Shown: positions 53,267 to 62,140 of the stretch, piece by piece
How the letters are laid out: each line of letters begins with the position of its first letter
How positions within the stretch are numbered: position 1 is the stretch's first letter
Assembly (NCBI RefSeq): GCF_900116565.1
Contig: NZ_FPCJ01000001.1
Coordinates: 124,001-188,000, forward strand
DNA: 64,000 nucleotides
Direction of reading: 5' to 3'
DNA from: Thermoflavifilum thermophilum
GTDB taxonomy: Bacteria > Bacteroidota > Bacteroidia > Chitinophagales > Chitinophagaceae
Program-made: the position numbers and the translations under genes
The notes under the pieces: model-generated
The model's input: the letters and a program-made list of their open reading frames with translations, nothing else
The model's database searches: none
Told to the model about the DNA's origin: nothing

Positions 53267-56200
53267 TCATAATCCAAAATCCAGTCCGACGACAAATGAT
53301 TTGGCCTGCGGATATACACCCCGGTCAATGCTGTAGCTGCTGCCGCCAATTTCCGGATCATATCCGCTGTAGCGGGTAAAGGTGATGAGGTTGTTGGCAC
53401 CTACATACACCCGCAAATGATCCATACCCCAGCGGCTGATGAGCCGGGAAGGCAGGCGGTATCCGATTTGGATAGTTTTCACACGCAAATACGATCCGTC
53501 TGACAGATAGAAGGTGGAAGGATAGGTAAAGTTGTGATTGGGGTCGTTATCCACCAGCCGGGGGAAGCTGTTGGAAGTACCTGGCCCTGTCCAGCGTCCC
53601 AATGCGGCTTTCGTCCAGTTGGCCGTGGGGATATCGAGCCTTCTCAAGCCCTGGAAGATTTTATTGCCGGCCACACCCTGTCCAAACACCAGCACATCGA
53701 ATTGTTTCCATTTGGCAGAAACGGTAAATCCAAAAGTCCAGTCGGGCGTAGGATTGCCAATGAAGGTGCGATCGCTGTCGTCGATGATGCCGTTGTGATT
53801 CAGGTCAGCCCATTTGAAATCGCCGGGTTTGGCGTTAGGCTGAATCTTGCCGCCGGTTTTCGGATCCACATAACTATCTACGTCAGCCTGCGTCTGGAAA
53901 ATACCCAGGATTTTGAATCCATAAAACGATGCAATAGGATGGCCCACAGCCGTACGCGCAATCTCATAAGCGCTGGCCTGGAAAGTACCGGCCGTGAAAA
54001 AGCTGTTGTCGCCAATATTGGTAATGGTATTCTGCACATAGGATGCATTTCCATTGGCCTGCAGTTCCACCTGGCCGATGCGTTTGTGATAACCCAGTTC
54101 CAGTTCAAAACCCTGATCTTTCAAGCTGGCCACATTCCCGAAGGGCTCCCCGGATGCTCCCACATAACCCGGAATCTGAATCTGCAAAAGCATGCCGGTA
54201 GTTTTTTTGACATACCAGTCGAACGTCACATTGAAATCGTTCCACACCACGGCATCAAAGCCCAGGTTAAGCTGGCTGGTTTGTTCCCATTTCAGGTCCG
54301 GATTGGCCGGGGCGTTGGGACTGTAGCCCACCTGAATATGATCGTTGCCAAAAGGATAATTGCGCCCGCCACTCACCGTGGAAACATACTGGAAATCGCC
54401 AATGTTGTCATTACCGGTAATCCCATACGATCCACGAATCTTCAGGTAATTGACAATCCGATTTTCCGGCCAGAATGATTCCATGCTGGGAATCCAGCCC
54501 ACGGATGCCGAGGGAAAGCGCCCATACTTGTTGTTGGTGCCAAAGCGGGAAGAACCATCCACCCGCAAAATGGCCGTGAGCAGATATTTGCCGGCATAAT
54601 CATACACCACGCGTCCAAAATAAGAGCTAAGCCGATAGACTTGATTTTCATATCCATATCCGGGTCGATTGGCAATGCCATTGGTCACTTCGGGGAGATT
54701 GTAATTCATCGAAGCGTCTTGATAATTATTCACCGGCAGGCCTTTATATGTTACACCCAGCCCATTGGCTGTATTTTCCTGCGCACTGGTGCCCGCCAGC
54801 AAGGTGATATGGTGTTGATGAATCTGTCGGGTATAGGAAAGCGTATTTTCCCAGTTCCAGATCAGCCCCTGGTTTTGGGTACGATATAATTCCGGGCCGC
54901 CCAGGTGCGATACCGTGGGACTCAAATAATAGGTTGGCGTAAAGCTCTGATTGCCCCAGAAAGCCTGTTTGGCACCGATGCTGGTGCGGAAGGTAAGTCC
55001 TTCGATAGGTGTGATTTCAGCATACACATTGCCCACGATGTTATGCGACCAGCCATAGTTGCCCAATTGTGTTTGGATATAGGCCAACGGATTGGTCATT
55101 TCCTGACCCACGATGGAAGAGATACCATAAGGCCTGCCTTGTGGATCACGGATGATGTACTGAGCATAGGTGCTGTAAGGTGGGTTATTGGCCACTGTAG
55201 GGTCTGTGATTACGGCCGGGGTGATGGGATCCAGGTTGATGGCCGAACTGAGCGGGCCGCCGAATTCGCTGTTGGTATTCAGGCTGCCTTTGCTTTTGAT
55301 GTAGGAATAGCCGAGGTTGTTGCCAAATTTCAGCCAGGCGTTAATCTGGTGAGCAGAATTAAACCGTACCGAAAAACGCTTGTATTCCGAAATCGGCGTG
55401 GCTACTACCCCTTCCTGATCGTAGTAATCAAATGAGGCGTAGTAGGTGGATTTCTGGTTGCCGCCGCTGATGCTGAGATCGTGGTTTTGCACCTTGGCAT
55501 GGTTGTTAAAAATCAAGCTTTGCCAGTCGGTTCCTTTGCCCAGCGCTGCTGGATCGGGAAATACCAATCCTTTTCCGGCGGCCAGCGCCGATTCGTTGCG
55601 CAGAGTTGCATATTCTTCGGCGTCAAGCAAATGCAACTTGCGGGCTGGCGACTGAGTGCCGTAATAGCCGCTGTAATTCACCTTCATAGCTCCTGCTGCC
55701 CCTTTCTTGGTGGTAATCAAAATCACCCCGCTGGCTGCACGGGCTCCGTAAATGGCCGCTGAAGCTGCATCTTTCAACACTTCAATAGAGGCGATATCAT
55801 TGGGATTCAGATAATCAATACCTCCAATGTCAATAGGCACGCCATCGACCACGTAAAGCGGATCGCTGTTGTTAATGGACGTAGTACCCCTGACACGCAC
55901 GGTAGCCGGTGCGCCTGGCTGACCCGAACTGGCTGCAATGGTAAGTCCGGATGCTCGCCCCTGCAGCGATTGCTCGATGCGCGACATGGGCATATCCTGC
56001 AGCTCGGTGGAACGTACACTGGATATAGCTCCGGTAACCACGCTCTTTTTCTGGGTACCATATCCTACCACCACCAGTTCATTCAGGTTGCTGGCAATTT
56101 GCTGAAGCGTAACTACCAGCTCCTGTCCGCCTGCATACTCGCTTACCGGGATTTCGCGAGGTTGATATCCGACGTAGCTAAATACCAGCACAGCCTGCTG

Positions 56201-56731
56201 ATTGGGCACTTCCAGGGCAAAGCGCCCCTGGGCATCGGTAATAGTGCCCACATTGGTGCCTTTTACTTTTACCGTTACGCCTGCCAACGGCTGCCCCTGG
56301 CTATCGCGCACGACTCCGGTGAGCCGTACCTCCTGAATATTAACATCCTGCGGAGCTATGACGATAAGCCTGTCCCCCACCAGGGTATAGGTAAGCCCCG
56401 TGCCTGCCAGCAGTTGGCTTACCACTTCGGTAATGCTTTGCTGGTGTACATCCAGGCTCACCCGCGGATGGTTCTGCAGCCAGGCATCGTTATACAGAAA
56501 ACGATAACTGCTTTTCTTTTCAATCAGATGTAATGCCCTGGCAATATCAACATCCTGCAGGTGCAGGCTCACCATTTCCTGGGAATATACCCTGGCCGAT
56601 GCTTGTATAGCCAGCAGCATCACCATCAAAACAGTCATCTTCATATGCAAGAAGTATTTTCGGAATACATGTCGTTGTCTTTCCAAATCCGACAACGCAC
56701 GATTGCTTGTTGGTAAAGGAGATTTTTTCAT
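53267..56731 (-). CDS. SusC-family TonB-dependent transporter with STN signalling domain (beta-glucan locus)
   Basis: A 1154-residue TonB-dependent transporter. The start at 56729-56731 (MKKSPLPTSNRALSDLERQR) gives a cytoplasmic basic stretch followed by the signal helix (MTVLMVMLLAIQASARVYSQ). Next is an STN (secretin/TonB N-terminal) domain, residues ~53-125 (VDIARALHLIEKKSSYRFLY, SITEVVSQLLAGTGLTYTLV), then the CarboxypepD_reg-like domain, the SusC plug (VVGYGTQKKSVVTGAISSV, VVDGVPIDIGGIDYLNPNDI) and the barrel ending FVVGLDFGL. STN domains relay ligand occupancy to a FecR-type anti-sigma factor, and a fecR gene lies directly upstream. The first SusC in this window lacks this domain. Confidence 0.95.
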   Translation of the reverse strand: MKKSPLPTSNRALSDLERQRHVFRKYFLHMKMTVLMVMLLAIQASARVYSQEMVSLHLQDVDIARALHLIEKKSSYRFLYNDAWLQNHPRVSLDVHQQSITEVVSQLLAGTGLTYTLVGDRLIVIAPQDVNIQEVRLTGVVRDSQGQPLAGVTVKVKGTNVGTITDAQGRFALEVPNQQAVLVFSYVGYQPREIPVSEYAGGQELVVTLQQIASNLNELVVVGYGTQKKSVVTGAISSVRSTELQDMPMSRIEQSLQGRASGLTIAASSGQPGAPATVRVRGTTSINNSDPLYVVDGVPIDIGGIDYLNPNDIASIEVLKDAASAAIYGARAASGVILITTKKGAAGAMKVNYSGYYGTQSPARKLHLLDAEEYATLRNESALAAGKGLVFPDPAALGKGTDWQSLIFNNHAKVQNHDLSISGGNQKSTYYASFDYYDQEGVVATPISEYKRFSVRFNSAHQINAWLKFGNNLGYSYIKSKGSLNTNSEFGGPLSSAINLDPITPAVITDPTVANNPPYSTYAQYIIRDPQGRPYGISSIVGQEMTNPLAYIQTQLGNYGWSHNIVGNVYAEITPIEGLTFRTSIGAKQAFWGNQSFTPTYYLSPTVSHLGGPELYRTQNQGLIWNWENTLSYTRQIHQHHITLLAGTSAQENTANGLGVTYKGLPVNNYQDASMNYNLPEVTNGIANRPGYGYENQVYRLSSYFGRVVYDYAGKYLLTAILRVDGSSRFGTNNKYGRFPSASVGWIPSMESFWPENRIVNYLKIRGSYGITGNDNIGDFQYVSTVSGGRNYPFGNDHIQVGYSPNAPANPDLKWEQTSQLNLGFDAVVWNDFNVTFDWYVKKTTGMLLQIQIPGYVGASGEPFGNVASLKDQGFELELGYHKRIGQVELQANGNASYVQNTITNIGDNSFFTAGTFQASAYEIARTAVGHPIASFYGFKILGIFQTQADVDSYVDPKTGGKIQPNAKPGDFKWADLNHNGIIDDSDRTFIGNPTPDWTFGFTVSAKWKQFDVLVFGQGVAGNKIFQGLRRLDIPTANWTKAALGRWTGPGTSNSFPRLVDNDPNHNFTYPSTFYLSDGSYLRVKTIQIGYRLPSRLISRWGMDHLRVYVGANNLITFTRYSGYDPEIGGSSYSIDRGVYPQAKSFVVGLDFGL

Positions 56732-56957
56732 AATTTTAATCGGTTTATTTGGTGAATAAATAAGCCCTTTCTTCTTCGCTGATCGTCGCAACCGGCACGA
56801 AGAAGATTGTCGAATTCACGGGAAATGCGCCGGCTCCTGCTTATCAGCCTGCCCCAAAAGCCGATGTATGTTTACCGGAGCTGTGTGCATTTCCTTTTTT
56901 GTCAACTTGAGTTAAATGTGATCATGGTACATGGGTTTGAGGGTTCATGAAAATATC

Positions 56958-58055
56958 TCAAGGTTTTTCAATCCAGATGGTGTCTTCGCGAATGTGATAA
57001 TCAAATGGCGCTGTAATCTGCAGGGCTTTCAAAGCTTGTTCAATGTCTTCGTTTTCAAAACTGCCAGTAAGCTTATAACCGGCCACCACTTTGCTTTTGA
57101 GAATAATATGGACGTTGTACCAGCGTTCCAGCTGCTTTACCAGCTCATCAAACCGTTCACTCTGGAATACCAGTTTATTCACTTTCCAGGCTGTATCGGG
57201 AATCAGGCTTTCTTTGGGATCAGGTTTCACCTGAGTAAGTGCATAATTTTTGCCTTCGTTGTTTGGGGAAATGTTGGGATGAGCGGGCTGCCCGTTTACC
57301 GTCCAGCTATCATGGTAGAACGTGATGCGCTGGCTGGGTTTTAGGCGGATTTTTTCTTCCGGATGGCTGCGGCTGATGATTTCGATAGCGCCTTCAATCA
57401 ATGTAGCTTCGGTTACCGGATCATCGGGATAGGCGCGTACATTGAAGGCCGTACCCAGATCGCGAATATCCAGATGCCGGGTATGAATGACCATAGGCTG
57501 ATGAGGCCTATGCTGCACTTCAAAATACGCTTCCCCGGAAAGGGTAATCTCACGCAGAGAGGCCATATCAATATCCTTCCTGTAACGCATCTCACTGCCG
57601 GCATTGAGCCAGACTTGTGTACTGTCGGGCAGCACCACGTGGGCGCGGATACCATTAGGTGTTGAAACCGTTACCCACTCATCGGCTGTAGGTGTGTTGT
57701 GAAAGCTGATGGGGTTTTTCATCAACCAGATGGTTGCAATCACGCCACTGATCATGGCTGCAGCCATCATCACCCGCCACCCGATATGTTTGCGCGTCCC
57801 TTTTACCAGCCTTCCCTCTTCAGCTGCTTCAGCACCGTGGATAAGCTTTTGCTGACGGATATATTTTTCTTCCAGTTCTTTGGGGTGAATGGAAGCTGCT
57901 TCACCTTGCCACAACTGCAAAAACACCTGATAGCAATACATGGCATGCGGATCAGCCTTCAGCCATGCATCCAGCTGCCTGATCTCCTCTTCTGTAGCCT
58001 CACCGGTAAGCTTTCGGCTCATCAAAATCCAAAGCCTTTGTTCATCCGTTTCCAT
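56958..58055 (-). CDS. FecR-type anti-sigma factor
   Basis: A 365-residue inner-membrane regulator. The cytoplasmic N-terminus (LMSRKLTGEATEEEIRQLDA) is the sigma-binding region; a membrane helix lies near residues 92-110 (VMMAAAMISGVIATIWLM). The periplasmic FecR domain follows (VSTPNGIRAHVVLPDSTQVW, ITLSGEAYFEVQ), and the C-terminal DUF4974 region (KLVFQSERFDELVKQLERWY and YKLTGSFENEDIEQALKALQ) contacts the STN domain of the transporter. It should control an ECF sigma factor that drives the beta-glucan locus. No ECF sigma gene is adjacent: upstream is a divergent metabolic gene, so the cognate sigma must lie elsewhere. Confidence 0.93.
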   Translation of the reverse strand: METDEQRLWILMSRKLTGEATEEEIRQLDAWLKADPHAMYCYQVFLQLWQGEAASIHPKELEEKYIRQQKLIHGAEAAEEGRLVKGTRKHIGWRVMMAAAMISGVIATIWLMKNPISFHNTPTADEWVTVSTPNGIRAHVVLPDSTQVWLNAGSEMRYRKDIDMASLREITLSGEAYFEVQHRPHQPMVIHTRHLDIRDLGTAFNVRAYPDDPVTEATLIEGAIEIISRSHPEEKIRLKPSQRITFYHDSWTVNGQPAHPNISPNNEGKNYALTQVKPDPKESLIPDTAWKVNKLVFQSERFDELVKQLERWYNVHIILKSKVVAGYKLTGSFENEDIEQALKALQITAPFDYHIREDTIWIEKP

Positions 58056-58202
58056 GAATGCCCTTTTCTTGTAAGAACAATCAGATTTCCCTTTACCCCT
58101 AAACCGGAAAAAATTTTTTTCTTTCTTCTATGCAATTCCCTGCGGGTAGCGGGTTGCGGGGAGATAAACAGAAATTGTTCGGCAGAAAAAAAGCAGATTT
58201 TA

Positions 58203-58210
58203 TACTTTTG
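58203..58210 (+). promoter_or_regulatory. Bacteroidota-type -7 box of the alpha-oxoamine synthase gene
   Basis: TACTTTTG matches TAnnTTTG and lies about 34 bases before the ATG at 58245. A TTG at 58175-58177 is a possible but distant -33 element (25 bases between). The box supports 58245 as the true start. Confidence 0.5.
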
Positions 58211-58244
58211 TAAGGCTTGTTTGACATCTTTTAAAATTTTCCTT

Positions 58245-59489
58245 ATGGATATCTTCGAGAAGTTGTTGAAAAACAAAGGACCCATCGGACAACATTCCGA
58301 TCGTGCTCATGGTTATTTTGCTTTTCCCAAGCTGGAAGGGCCCATTGGCAACCGCATGAAATTTCGTGGTAAAGAAAAAATCATCTGGAGTTTAAATAAC
58401 TATCTCGGCCTGGCCAATCATCCGGAAGTACGTGAAACCGATGCCCGTGCTGCTGCTGAATATGGGCTGGCAGCTCCTATGGGTGCGCGCATGATGAGCG
58501 GAAATACCGATTATCATGAACAACTGGAAAAGGAACTTTCAGCATTTGTACAAAAAGAAGATACTTGCCTGCTGAATTATGGTTATCAAGGCATCATGAG
58601 TTCCATTGATGCGCTTTGCAATCGACATGACGTGATTGTATATGATGCCGAAAGCCATGCCTGCATCATTGATGGTGTGCGGCTGCATGCCGGTCACCGG
58701 TACGTGTTTAAACACAACGATGTGGAAGATTTGGAAAAACAACTGAAGCGGGCAACCGAAATGGTGAAAACCACGGGCGGCGGTATCCTGGTCATTACCG
58801 AGGGTGTGTTTGGCATGGCCGGCGATCAGGGAAAACTAAAAGAAATCATTGCCCTGAAGGAAAAATATCAGTTCCGCCTGCTGGTGGATGATGCGCATGG
58901 ATTTGGAACCATGGGCAAAACAGGCGCCGGTACCGGCGAACATCAAGGCTGCCAGGATGGAATTGATCTGTACTTCTCCACCTTTGCCAAGTCTATGGCT
59001 TCCATCGGTGCATTCGTAAGCGGCGACAAACCTGTGATTGATTATCTGCGATACAATATCCGATCCCAGATTTTTGCAAAATCGCTGCCCTTGCCTATTG
59101 TCATCGGCAATCTGAAACGATTGGAATTATTGCGCAATCATCCGGAATTGCGGGAAAAACTGTGGAACAATGTGCGCAAGCTGCAGGAGGGATTGAAAAA
59201 AAATGGATTCGATATCGGACATACCAACTCGCCCGTTACGCCGGTTTATATGAAAGGCAGCATCCCAGAAGCCACTGCCATGCTGGTGGATCTGCGGGAA
59301 ACTTATCATGTATTTTGCTCCATCGTGGTATATCCCGTTATACCCAAAGGACAGATTATTTACCGGCTTACGCCTACTGCCGTACATACAGATGAAGATA
59401 TCGAACAAACCCTGCATGCTTTTGCAGAAGTAAAGAAAAAACTCGATGCACAAGCTTACCAGTTAAAAGAAATACCACTGGTGCAATAA
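58245..59489 (+). CDS. Alpha-oxoamine synthase (KBL/serine palmitoyltransferase-like)
   Basis: A 414-residue PLP enzyme that condenses an amino acid with an acyl-CoA, with loss of carboxylate. The ATG at 58245 is chosen: an in-frame open stretch runs back to about 57700, but it overlaps the divergent fecR gene and a promoter box sits just before 58245. Seen: WSLNNYLGLANHPEV near residue 46, APMGARMMSGNTDYHEQLE near 75, YDAESHACIIDGVRLHAGHR near 135, LLVDDAHGFGTMG near 210, and the cofactor lysine in FSTFAKSMASIGAF near 245. In Bacteroidota such proteins are annotated as glycine C-acetyltransferase or serine palmitoyltransferase; the choice (threonine breakdown versus sphingolipid synthesis) is not settled by the motifs. 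Confidence 0.87.
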   Translation: MDIFEKLLKNKGPIGQHSDRAHGYFAFPKLEGPIGNRMKFRGKEKIIWSLNNYLGLANHPEVRETDARAAAEYGLAAPMGARMMSGNTDYHEQLEKELSAFVQKEDTCLLNYGYQGIMSSIDALCNRHDVIVYDAESHACIIDGVRLHAGHRYVFKHNDVEDLEKQLKRATEMVKTTGGGILVITEGVFGMAGDQGKLKEIIALKEKYQFRLLVDDAHGFGTMGKTGAGTGEHQGCQDGIDLYFSTFAKSMASIGAFVSGDKPVIDYLRYNIRSQIFAKSLPLPIVIGNLKRLELLRNHPELREKLWNNVRKLQEGLKKNGFDIGHTNSPVTPVYMKGSIPEATAMLVDLRETYHVFCSIVVYPVIPKGQIIYRLTPTAVHTDEDIEQTLHAFAEVKKKLDAQAYQLKEIPLVQ

Positions 59490-59514
59490 TCATCCGGCTT
59501 ATAGCAGTTTATGG

Positions 59515-59558
59515 ATTCCCTTTCATTGTCTGTTACACATGAAAGGGAATTTTTTTTA
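59515..59558 (+). terminator. Intrinsic terminator after the alpha-oxoamine synthase gene
   Basis: ATTCCCTTTCAT (59515-59526) pairs perfectly with ATGAAAGGGAAT (59539-59550) around a 12-base loop, followed by eight Ts. It lies about 25 bases after the stop codon at 59489. Confidence 0.9.
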
Positions 59559-59950
59559 CTATCATTTTCATCGGAAAAAATATTTGCAGACTCATCCAAA
59601 TTTCCTGCTTGTAAAATTTCGGTTTCATTTCATTTTTATCCATAAATAAAATTTAAATTCCATTTTATGCTGTTATGATATTTTTTCGGTTTATCTGTTA
59701 ACCCAATACAGATTGAGGTTACATCATGTACCAATGCATATACTCACTTATCATACATGCAATCGTTTTATCCCAAAGGCATATTTCATCTGTTTCACTT
59801 CCATCGTTTTGCTACAAATGCATGTGTAAAAAAGAGAGAAAACATGCATTTTGCATCCTTTTTGCAGAATTCTGCATGCATGCTGCATCATTGATTGCTT
59901 GCTGATTTTTCCTGAAAGAACCTTTTGTTTTATTTTACAGGTAAAAAGAT
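59559..59950. other. AT-rich intergenic region with TGCA-rich palindromes upstream of the FUSC gene
   Basis: About 390 bases without a gene. The right half is rich in TGCA motifs: single copies near 59733, 59757, 59811 and 59844, then TGCAGAATTCTGCA, a perfect 14-base palindrome at 59863-59876, followed by CATGCATGCTGCATCA. The left half holds a TTTCGGTTTCA segment (about 59617) that resembles a LacI-type half-operator. No promoter with a good TAnnTTTG box was found; the palindrome cluster ends about 60 bases before the predicted start. Confidence 0.5.
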
Positions 59951-62140
59951 TTGAAATCTTTATATCAGATTATCCTGAATGAATATTTTGAACCCGCTAT
60001 GGGGCGGGCTGTCAGGGTTACGCTTGCTTTTGTGCTGCCGCTGATCGGGGGATTGCTGACTGGTCACATGGGTGAGGCTGTATGGATTGCGCTGACGGCA
60101 CAACTTTTATCCAACGTACTAATTCCCGGCAGCTATCCGCTGAAAATCCTTATCCTGAGTGGAGCCACGCTTGCCGCTGCCATATGCGCCATGCTGGGCA
60201 CGATGGCTGGACATCACTGGCTTGTTGCCACCCTGCTGATGATGGTACTGGCTTTTCTGGGTGGTTTTGTACGGCAGACGGGCAATTTCGGACCGGGCAT
60301 TACCATATCCGTGCTGTTGCTGTATTTGCTTACGCTTGACCATCCCGGCAACCTACACACAGCATTGCATCTGTTTGCATGGGTAAGTACCGGTGGTTTG
60401 CTGGCCATTGGTTTCACGGTGCTGACCTGGGCATTTGTGCCTTTCAGTCCCTTTCGCAGGTCTGTAGCACTGGTATGGAAAGCATTGGCCGACTGGCTGC
60501 ATGCTTTTTACGAACAACAATTACAGCCACATGCTGCTCAGCCAGAAGTACTCAACCCACTGGATGAACATGAATTATCCTTTCGGCAGGCGATGAATGA
60601 TTCCATGGAGTGGCTGAGCCGTAAACAGGCACTGTCAAGGGCGCGGCTCTACAGAAACGTGTATCAGTTAGTTGAATTGCGACGCCTTGCTTCACAACTG
60701 GCTAACAGCCTTTCTGCTCTCCGCACCGCCGTTGAACCGTATCAACACGATGAACAGTTTCCCAGGGAAACATTTTCTTATTTGCTGGATAATCTGTCCC
60801 GAACGACCGAACGGCTTGCCATCAGCATCATTTCGCCGCGCAGGGAAAATATTTATCTTACTCATATTGGATTGGAACGAAGCCGCCACAGTGCAAACTT
60901 GTGGATAGAGCAACTCAATGCCATGCCCAATGCATCATCTTTCAAAATCACAGAAGCCATTCGTTCAATCGTAGATATCCTGTTTCATCAATTTGAAGAA
61001 GCTCTTCAAATACTGGATAGCTGGATTTCTCACCGAACAGATTTTACACTTTTTCTCCGCCAATTTATTACCAGTGCGTCCATTCCCCAAACCATACCCT
61101 GGGTTAGATTTCCGATGAGTTTTCAATCTTTTATTTTTCGATATGCACTTCGCCTTTCGCTGGCTATGGGCATTGGCGTGGCTATATACAAATATTTTCA
61201 TATTCCTCACGGGTATTGGCTGGCCATGACTACCATGATTGTGCTGCAACCCGAATTTGGAGCTACCCTGCAAAAGGCTTTCCAGCGTGTGCAGGGCACG
61301 TTAGGTGGTGTGATCGTGGGTACGATGCTGTTGTGGCTGCACTTACCGCTGGTCATCAACCTGGGCATTGTGGCTCTTTGTTCTTTTCTGATGGCTTATT
61401 TCATTCAGCGCCGGTATGCCATAGCCGCTTTTTTCATCACTATTATGGTGATTGCCTTGTTTCATCTGCTGGAACCTGTCAACTGGCAGTTAGGCCTCAT
61501 TCGCCTGCTGGTTACATTGGGCGGTTCAGCGCTGGCATTGCTGGGAGGTTATGCATTCTGGCCCTATTGGGAAAAATATCGCTTTCCCGCTCTTATACGC
61601 CAGGCCATTGCTGCCAACACTGCTTATCTTCAGTTCATAGCCAATGCGCTGGCAGGCCAACGCATCAGCTTTCAGCAACTCCTTCCCTATCGCCGCAAGG
61701 CTGAAATCAGCAACCAGAATGCATTTCTATCACTTCGCCGGATGCAGGAAGAACCCGAAATACACCAACAATTTTTACCAGATTATTTCATCATGTTGGG
61801 TCACCAGATACGCATCACCCGTTTGTTGAACACAATGGCATTACATATCCTGGAAACCAATCCAGTTGAGGAGCTCCACAGGTTAAAAAACCTATTTGAT
61901 CAACTTCATCACATCATACAACAAACTCACGATACCCTGGCCAGTATGGATCAACCAACGGCTTCCCCCATGACCAGACAAACAGATGAATGGATGAAAA
62001 CATGGAGATCATTATCCAAAGAGATATTGACTGACATTTCTTCACACATGCCCTGGTGGGTTACTTGGCTTGATCAACTCTACCGGGAAATCATTGGACT
62101 TTATGAAACAGTATGGAGGATAAAAGAAAAAAGCACTTAA
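59951..62140 (+). CDS. FUSC-family inner-membrane protein (YccS/YhfK-like)
   Basis: A 729-residue membrane protein of the fusaric-acid-resistance/aromatic-acid-exporter superfamily. It has the duplicated layout: about six helices in residues 15-165 (AVRVTLAFVLPLIGGLLTGH, LLSNVLIPGSYPLKILILSG), a ~220-residue cytoplasmic helical domain, then a second helical bundle (residues ~395-535) with YWLAMTTMIVLQPEFGATLQ and RVQGTLGGVIVGTMLLWLHL, the FUSC signature, and a helical tail. Substrate unknown; relatives export aromatic or other toxic compounds. The reading frame begins with a TTG at 59951 just after a stop; an ATG at 59999 is the alternative. Its stop overlaps the convergent WYL gene stop in TTAA. 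Confidence 0.85.
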   Translation: MKSLYQIILNEYFEPAMGRAVRVTLAFVLPLIGGLLTGHMGEAVWIALTAQLLSNVLIPGSYPLKILILSGATLAAAICAMLGTMAGHHWLVATLLMMVLAFLGGFVRQTGNFGPGITISVLLLYLLTLDHPGNLHTALHLFAWVSTGGLLAIGFTVLTWAFVPFSPFRRSVALVWKALADWLHAFYEQQLQPHAAQPEVLNPLDEHELSFRQAMNDSMEWLSRKQALSRARLYRNVYQLVELRRLASQLANSLSALRTAVEPYQHDEQFPRETFSYLLDNLSRTTERLAISIISPRRENIYLTHIGLERSRHSANLWIEQLNAMPNASSFKITEAIRSIVDILFHQFEEALQILDSWISHRTDFTLFLRQFITSASIPQTIPWVRFPMSFQSFIFRYALRLSLAMGIGVAIYKYFHIPHGYWLAMTTMIVLQPEFGATLQKAFQRVQGTLGGVIVGTMLLWLHLPLVINLGIVALCSFLMAYFIQRRYAIAAFFITIMVIALFHLLEPVNWQLGLIRLLVTLGGSALALLGGYAFWPYWEKYRFPALIRQAIAANTAYLQFIANALAGQRISFQQLLPYRRKAEISNQNAFLSLRRMQEEPEIHQQFLPDYFIMLGHQIRITRLLNTMALHILETNPVEELHRLKNLFDQLHHIIQQTHDTLASMDQPTASPMTRQTDEWMKTWRSLSKEILTDISSHMPWWVTWLDQLYREIIGLYETVWRIKEKST

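Noticed and set aside
57699-58244. Upstream extension of the alpha-oxoamine synthase reading frame
   Set aside because: It overlaps the divergent fecR gene, adds no known domain, and a promoter box plus a family-typical N-terminus support the ATG at 58245.
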